Shown piece after piece: positions 58,371 through 64,000 of a stretch of 64,000 bases of DNA (positions are counted from its first letter, which is position 1; the number at the start of each line of letters is the position of its first letter). The notes below the pieces were generated by a model. The model saw nothing but the letters and a program-made list of their open reading frames with translations. It was not told the origin of the DNA and searched no databases. The translations under genes were made by a program, and so were the position numbers. The stretch is taken from the NCBI RefSeq assembly GCF_029873635.1, contig NC_080426.1:49738093-49802092 (forward strand), read 5' to 3'. The stretch is from Malania oleifera (taxonomy: Eukaryota > Streptophyta > Magnoliopsida > Santalales > Ximeniaceae).

Positions 58371-60055
58371 AAACATTTTTATTAAAAAGTGACATTTGAC
58401 TGTACTACAAAAACACTTATTTCAAAAAGTATTTTTTTTAGAACAACTTTTTAAAGAACTATTTAAGTGAATTTTGAAAAATAATCTAAGATAGATCTTT
58501 GGCCGCTTATAAGTAGCAGTATTCATATGTAGGGTCAATTTTATAAATCTAAGAAAATTTGGTGACTTTTTTATAATTTAAAAATATATTAGAAGATAGT
58601 TATATGTTATTTTATTATGTAATATAATATATTAATTATTAATGAAACATTATTCAATTATGAAATGAAGAAAAAGAATTGTCTATTAATTTAAATTAAT
58701 ATTACAAATTAAAATACTAATTTAATTACTAATATTATTTAAACATAAATTCATTTGATAATCATATGTTATAAATACAAATTAAGAAGAAGATTATTTT
58801 TAATCAAAAAATAATATTATATCATTTTTACTTCACAAAAATATTTAAACATTAATTAAAAATAAAAGTTAACACAATTATTAAGTAAATTGTTAATTAT
58901 TTTAAAATATTAATTAAAATAACAGTTAACATAATTAATAATTAAATTATTAATTAAAAAAATTATTCATATATTATTTTATTATCAATTATAATTTATT
59001 ATTTACTAATAAAATATAATTAAATTCTGAAATTAATAAAAGGGACCATCTATAAATTTAAATTAATATAAAATAAACTAAAAATTTTAATTTAGTTATT
59101 AATACAAGTTTAACATAAATTAATGTGATAATCATATGTTGCAAATATATATTAATAACAAAATTATTGTTATTTAATAAATAACACTATATTATTTTAG
59201 TTAATATAAAATATTTAAATTTTAATTATAAAATTAATATAATCATAATACAAATATTTAATTGTAAAAACATTGATATTTTTATTTAAAATATATTAAA
59301 AATACATATTAGTTATTGTAATTCAATTTTGGATTAAATAGAAACTATTTATTAATTAATTTAAATTAAAATTTTAAATTTAATTAATAATATTATTCAT
59401 ATCATAATTTAATATAATACTAATATGTTATATGTGTACGTACATTAATAACACGATTATTATTAATTTAAAATAATATTATATTATTTTTAATGGAAAA
59501 TATATAAATTTGAATTATAAATAGTTAAAATAATTATAAATGAATTATGTTTAAAAATAATGATATAGCACCCTATACTGAAAGTAAGTATTTAAATACA
59601 TTTATTTCAAATACAACAAACACAACTTATAAATTTTGATACTTTTTGAATTCAACACTTATTATAAGTGCTTATTAAATCAGTTACTATTTTAAAAAAA
59701 AATATTTTTGTATAAATAATTTTAAATAGGAAAGACATGTGTTTTATATGAATGGTTTTAAACAATCACTTATTAAATTAGCTTGTTGCTTTATTTAAAA
59801 TGATATTTAATTTATTTTTTTATAATAAATTTTATCTTAAAAAAGTTCCTTTTATTTTATTTAACTGTTTATTTTCTAGAGGGAAAAAAAAATTTTGTTA
59901 TTATTAAGAAGAATAAGCATGTCAAGTGTCAACAACTAAACATCTTGTCAAGGTGAGTATAATTAATTGCAATGCATTTTTCAAACTCTGAAGCAGCCGC
60001 AAAATGGGCTCAACACGACAGAATTATAATATGTGAAAATAATTTTCACTATCAA
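58371..60055. other. Extremely AT-rich spacer with degenerate repeats
   Basis: No gene. Mostly A/T with three related segments anchored on AATCATATGTT...ATATTATATTATTTTT-like text at about 58757, 59128 and 59422. A CACTTATT/AAGTGCTTATT pair near 58410 and 59660 could mark an old MITE, but the arms are too short to be sure. Confidence 0.5.
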
Positions 60056-60128
60056 GGGGATGTAGCTCAGATGGTAGAGCGCTCGCTTAGCATGCGAGAG
60101 GTACGGGGATCGATACCCCGCATCTCCA
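60056..60128 (+). tRNA. tRNA-Ala (anticodon AGC)
   Basis: 73 bases fold into a complete cloverleaf. The acceptor stem is GGGGATG with CATCTCC (one G-U pair). The D-arm is GTAGCTCAGATGGTAGAGC and the anticodon AGC is at 60089-60091 in a CTCGC/GCGAG stem. The T-arm is CGGGGATCGATACCCCG, with discriminator A at 60128. Internal A and B boxes are canonical, no CCA is encoded, and TTTT at 60129-60132 is a Pol III terminator. This is a nuclear eukaryotic tRNA gene that reads GCN alanine codons (A34 becomes inosine). Confidence 0.97.
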
Positions 60129-60132
60129 TTTT
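60129..60132 (+). terminator. Pol III terminator of tRNA-Ala
   Basis: TTTT directly after the discriminator base. Confidence 0.75.
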
Positions 60133-60362
60133 CACCTTCTAATTTTTATAGTAAAAGACCTAGTTAGTGGTCAAGACTACCAGGTCTAGAAGTAGAAGTC
60201 TTACAACCCGACAAAAGGCCACCAACCATTGTAAATGAAAACTCCTCTACTCTTTCCTTTCTCAATTCTTCCAACGAGTTGGCTGAATCCATCAATCAAT
60301 CAATCCTCACTTCTAATTTTCCACTACAGACCTCAATTGACATTTCGCCATTTCAACAACCC

Positions 60363-61034
60363 ATGGCAGCGGAGGAGCAAGTCCTTCCCCTAGCCCCAGC
60401 CGCCGGCCGCCAAACCAGCGATCATGGATCCCCCCTTCCTGTCGCCGCTACCCGGCCCAGCCGCGCAAGACGCATCAGATGCTGCGCCTGCGCTGCCGCC
60501 CTCACCCTCTTGACCGCCGCTGTCGCTGTCGTCGTCCTCGCCCTCACTGTCTTCCGCATCAAAGGCCCCGAGATCAAGCTGAACGGCATCGCGGTGTCCC
60601 GGCTGGAGCTCGTCGCCGGCACCGCCGTCCCCCGCCCCGGCACCACCGTGTCGCTGACCGCAGACGTCTCGGTGAAGAACCCGAACGCGGCGTCCTTCAA
60701 GTACGGGAACACCACGACGGCCCTGTACTACTGGGGCGCGGAGGTGGGAGAGGCCCGAGGGCCGCCTGGTCGCGCGGGGGCGAGACGGACCGTCCGGATG
60801 AATCTGACGGTGGAGTTCATGACGGACCGGCTGATGGTGCAGGCGGCGAACCTGAGCAGAGAGATGAGGGAGGGGGTGCTGACGATGAGCAGCTACACCA
60901 GAGTGGGAGGAAGAGTGAGGATGCTGAAGATCATCAGAAAACATGTTACCGTGAAGATGAATTGCACCGTGAGTCTTAATATCACCACTCGGGCGATTCA
61001 ACAGCAGCGATGCAAGCGCCATGTTGACTTCTAG
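60363..61034 (+). CDS. NDR1/HIN1-like (NHL) LEA_2 membrane protein
   Basis: A single exon encodes 223 residues ending at TAG (61032-61034). I chose the ATG at 60363 (ACCCATGGC, good context; MAAEEQVLPLAP is the usual start of this group). An in-frame ATG at 60279 would add 28 poorly conserved residues. Residues 31-41 are an Arg/Cys-rich cytosolic anchor and 42-64 a hydrophobic single-pass segment (signal anchor). From about 85 onward lies the LEA_2 (PF03168) beta-sandwich with the VSVKNPNAASFKYGNTT motif. Five N-x-S/T sites lie after the membrane segment, fitting an outside or luminal domain. The group (At1g64065-like) belongs to the NHL family, some members of which act in pathogen response at the plasma membrane; this one's role is unknown. 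It is strongly GC-rich against very AT-rich flanks. It appears intact. Confidence 0.9.
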   Translation: MAAEEQVLPLAPAAGRQTSDHGSPLPVAATRPSRARRIRCCACAAALTLLTAAVAVVVLALTVFRIKGPEIKLNGIAVSRLELVAGTAVPRPGTTVSLTADVSVKNPNAASFKYGNTTTALYYWGAEVGEARGPPGRAGARRTVRMNLTVEFMTDRLMVQAANLSREMREGVLTMSSYTRVGGRVRMLKIIRKHVTVKMNCTVSLNITTRAIQQQRCKRHVDF

Positions 61035-61058
61035 ATTTTACGCAGTTCTATCGCTTAT

Positions 61059-61060
<2 letters not shown>

Positions 61061-61095
<35 letters not shown>
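61061..61095. repeat. (TA)n microsatellite
   Basis: About 35 bp of TA repeats just downstream of the LEA_2 stop codon, probably in or near its 3' untranslated region. Confidence 0.85.
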
Positions 61096-61101
<6 letters not shown>

Positions 61102-61654
61102 AGTAGTTTTCTCCTTATATACAGAGTGAATTTGTATGGATACAGTTTTTCATGTAAATACGCGAGGTGAAATAAACATTAAAGTAAATTATCTGTATGT
61201 GATTGCGAATTCTCTGAGTCTTAAATTTCGATTAACGTTAACTTGAATATAAAATCATCACTCCAATTGATTCATCAATAACTTTTTACATGTCTAAATA
61301 TTTATCATTTAACAATAAGATACTGATATATATCCATGTTTTAAGGGATGCAAGATTATTTTAAATGAGATAAAACTTAATTTGTAAAGTGTCCATACTA
61401 TGCATTAGTGCACTCGGGGAATACATAAATCTATGCTCCAAACTTAATTTAGAATTTAAGACTCTAATACTAAAAGTTTCAATTTAGTTTTAAAAATTAT
61501 GAAAATTTAACTTTGAGATGACTGAAAAAAAAAACAGACTAGTCATGGGAGGTTGATCACCTTTCCTTGTATAGGTCAAGCTCAACAACGAACTAAAAAA
61601 ACAATACCGTAAATTAATACTATATTTAAATCAACACTAGCTATCTCACAAATT
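61096..61654. other. Intergenic DNA
   Basis: AT-rich, no gene or recognised repeat. ends at the putative LTR start at 61655. Confidence 0.4.
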
Positions 61655-61807
61655 TGTTGGGTTATTTCCTTCTATATGAAAGAAAGTCTAAGTGGGCTTA
61701 ATTAAAAGCCTAAAGTCCAGCCCTTTAGTGTAATAACCTAAAAAAAGTTATAAAAAGATATGGGAGAAGGGAGGAGCCGTCACTTCTCAAAAGAAAGAGA
61801 GAAAAAT

Positions 61808-61947
61808 GTGATTTTTCTCATGCTATCTAGATTTCATCAAGACTCTGATCCCGCTTTGTCTGTGGTCCAATCGAGCTGTGATTTTTCTCATGCTATCTAG
61901 ATTTCATCAAGACTCTGATCCCGCTTTGTCTGTGGTCCAATCGAGCT
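61808..61947. repeat. Exact 70-bp tandem duplication in the Copia LTR
   Basis: 61808-61877 and 61878-61947 are identical by eye (each starts GTGATTTTTCTCATGC and ends CCAATCGAGCT). It lies in the leader, downstream of the TATA box. Confidence 0.93.
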
Positions 61948-62440
61948 ACAATTTAGAAGAGAGGTTCACGACTCAAGGAGCTACAATTTGAACGGTGGAG
62001 ATCGGATTTTGAGATCGAGAGTTAGGATTTTTGCCCATGAACAGTAACCGCAATTTTGATATATTCTCTCCAATTCGCTTTGTATTTACCAAGATTGATG
62101 ATATCTTGATGAAATATATTTGTGGCCTCTAATTGCGATTAGAGAAGACTTGGTGTACCCATTATTTGGTTGATAGTGGAGGTTTCAACTAGACTAGGTT
62201 CCGTGGTTTTTCTTCCTCACACTAGGGAAGTTTTTCATGTAAAAAATTACTTGTGTTCTTGTGGCTTGGTGTAATTGATTATTTTTCTTATTATTTTCAG
62301 CACTTATAAAAGTAGTGATACATTATATTTGCTTGCATATAGGGAAAATAATTATTCCGCTGTGGTTGTTTGTTGATATCTCTCCCAGAAAAGTGGTATT
62401 AGAGCTCGGTTGACAGATTGTCAAGTTGGCAGTTTGAGTT

Positions 62441-63175
62441 ATGGAAGCAAATACTAGTAGAATGATTAATCTCAATGGTTCAAATTATCATATATGGAAA
62501 GGAAAAATGGAGGATCTTCTTTATTGAAAGATTATTATCTACAGGTGTTTAGTGTTGAAAAACTAGAGAAAAAAAAAGTCTGATGTGGAATGGACTTTGT
62601 TACATTGACAAGTGTATGGGTATATCAAATAGTGGATAGATGATAATATTTTGAACCATATTAGTCGAGAGAAAAATGCACTTTTTTATGGAGTAAGCTT
62701 GAATAGTTATATGTTAGAAAGATTGGAAATAATAAGTTATTTCTGATTAAACAAATGATGGCTTTGAGGTACCAAGACGGGACTCCTTTATCTGATCACC
62801 TGAATACATTCCAAGGAATTATTAATCAGTTGGCTAGAATGGGTATTAAGTTTGATGATGAGATACAAGGGTTATGGTTGCTTGGTTCATTACCGGACTC
62901 ATGGGAGACGCTCAGAACTTCATTGTCTAACTCTGCTCCAGAAGGTGTAATCACAATGGATATGGTCAAGAGTTGTTTGCTAAATGAAGAGATGACAAGA
63001 AAAACATAGGGATCCTCTTCGCAATGAGAGATCTTGGTTACAGAAAAGAGGGGGAGAAGTAAGAGCAGAGGTCCGAAGAACAGAGATAATAGCAGAAGCA
63101 AGTCAAACAAGTTTTCAAATGTTGAATGTCATCAATGTGGGAAAAAAAGGGACACATCAAGAAATATTGTAGGCA
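62441..63175 (+). pseudogene. TNT1-like gag remnant
   Basis: The start resembles METNTSRMINLNGSNY-type gag. 62755-63009 is open and reads ALRYQDGTPLSDHLNTFQGI and LGSLPDSWETLRTSLS, the UBN2/RVT-associated gag core. A basic stretch and zinc-knuckle remains (CHQCGKK) follow near 63125-63175. Fossil. Confidence 0.85.
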
Positions 63176-63329
63176 ATTTAAGAAAGAAAACAAGAATGAG
63201 AAAGGGAAAGGGAAGGGAGCAAAGAATAGAGATGACAAAGATGGTGATGATAGAGTTGCTACCACCACTCCTGCAGAATTCCTCATTGTTAATGATGAAG
63301 AGATGATAAATGTTGTATACCATAAGACC

Positions 63330-64000
63330 AGTTAGGTGATTGACAGTGGTGCCTCCATTTATGCTATATCTTGGAAGGATCTCTTTACATCCTATAGATC
63401 TGGTGACTTTGGAACAGCAATGATGGCTTGATTAAAGTCATTGGAATTGGGGATATGTATCTGAAGACAAATAACGGCACGAGTTTAGTTTTTAGAAATG
63501 TGAAGTATATTTCTGACATTCGTTTGAATTTGACTTCTGTAGGTAAACTTGATGACGAAGAGTACTGCAGCACTTTTAGTGATGGCCAGTGGAAGCTCAC
63601 CAGGGGTGTTATGGTTGTGTCTTGAAGCATGAAACACTCTGCATTATACGTTCTACAAGCAAAGATCTCCAATGACATAGTTAATGCAATGGGGGATAAT
63701 GGTACAACAGAGTTATGGCACAAGAGACTGACTCACATGAGTGAGAAAGGATTAGCTCTACTGGGGAAGAAAAGTCCACTATGTGGACTAAAAAGTACAC
63801 TTATGAAAAGGTGTACTCATTGTTTGTCAGGGAATTAGAGCAAAGTTTCCTTCAAGAATTCCCTTCATTTGAGAAAGACAGAGATATTGGATTTGGTACA
63901 TTTAGATGTGTGTGGCCCTATAAAGACGAGAACACTTGGTGGCTCTAGATACTTTATGACCTTCATAGATGATCATTTAGGGAAGTTGTGGGTATATACC
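63330..64000 (+). pseudogene. TNT1-like protease and integrase start
   Basis: A D-S-G-A protease core lies near 63338-63360. 63428-63625 reads as the protease C-terminal part (FRNVKYISDIRLNLTSVG). 63629-63838 is the GAG-pre-integrase zinc region (ELWHKRLTHMSEKGL ... CTHC). The integrase core starts near 63890 (LDVCGP). Fossil cut by the window edge. Confidence 0.85.

Larger units (their letters stand above)
61655..64000 (+). mobile_element. TNT1/Tork-like Copia retrotransposon, 5' part, running off the window
   Basis: The putative 5' LTR is 61655-62387 (TGTTGGG...CTCCCA) with a TATA box TATAAAAAG at 61749-61757. A primer-binding site, TGGTATTAGAGCTCGG, is at 62394-62409. gag follows from 62441, then protease remains (IDSGAS near 63340), the pre-integrase zinc region and the start of the integrase core at the edge. 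It is broken, with several breaks. The partner LTR is outside the window, so age cannot be judged. Confidence 0.85.

Noticed and set aside
60390-61022. Open frame of 210 residues on the minus strand of the NHL-type gene, and a 166-residue plus-strand frame at 60479-60979
   Set aside because: Both are shadows of the GC-rich LEA_2 gene; composition is skewed and no domain is recognisable.

Overview
The window is nuclear DNA of a eudicot-type flowering plant. It is AT-rich with long non-coding stretches and holds plant-type genes: a LEA14-type gene with one short intron, an NDR1/HIN1-like LEA_2 gene and a nuclear tRNA-Ala. It is packed with plant SIRE-type Copia and Tekay-type Gypsy LTR retrotransposons. 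I cannot name the species from sequence alone.

Layout. 1-358 ends with a relic of a calmodulin-like EF-hand gene. 359-18880 is old repeat-rich DNA carrying a Gypsy solo LTR (2093-4521), a SIRE solo LTR (5131-7372) and a complete-length but broken SIRE Copia element (7534-18354), itself hit by a Gypsy solo LTR (10459-12628). 19300-19873 is the LEA14-type gene. About 20300-58370 is a continuous retrotransposon block: a Copia relic, three truncated Gypsy LTRs, and a SIRE element (24494-57126). That element carries two large nests, one in its coding region (27799-34099) and one in its right LTR (37782-55522). The second nest is a Tekay Gypsy element containing a non-autonomous Gypsy element (40445-49403), which in turn holds two solo LTRs. 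A truncated SIRE LTR (57127-58370) was the original landing site. 58371-60055 is extremely AT-rich. Then come tRNA-Ala(AGC) at 60056-60128, the LEA_2 gene at 60363-61034, and the 5' part of a TNT1/Tork-like Copia element running off the right edge.

Most insertion calls rest on exact 5-bp target-site duplications that I located by hand (ctaaa, agtag, gagac, catat, ggggt, taaat, ctaat, ctcag), so the order of events is well constrained. The nest reaches five levels.

The most interesting signal is in the LTRs. Three LTR groups (SIRE subfamily 1, SIRE subfamily 2, Gypsy) each carry, just upstream of the promoter TATA box, an array of short CpG-centred palindromes. The motif differs between groups: CAGACGTCTG, GGTCGACC, TCGTCGACGA. 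In addition, at least eight Gypsy LTRs from several families contain a 61-65 nt block with splice-acceptor-like and splice-donor-like borders. A second acceptor-like site lies about 1 kb further on in most of them. This looks like a shared multi-exon non-coding leader inside the LTR. Both are inferences from motif conservation and need RNA data. All retroelements with coding parts are broken; none looks whole.
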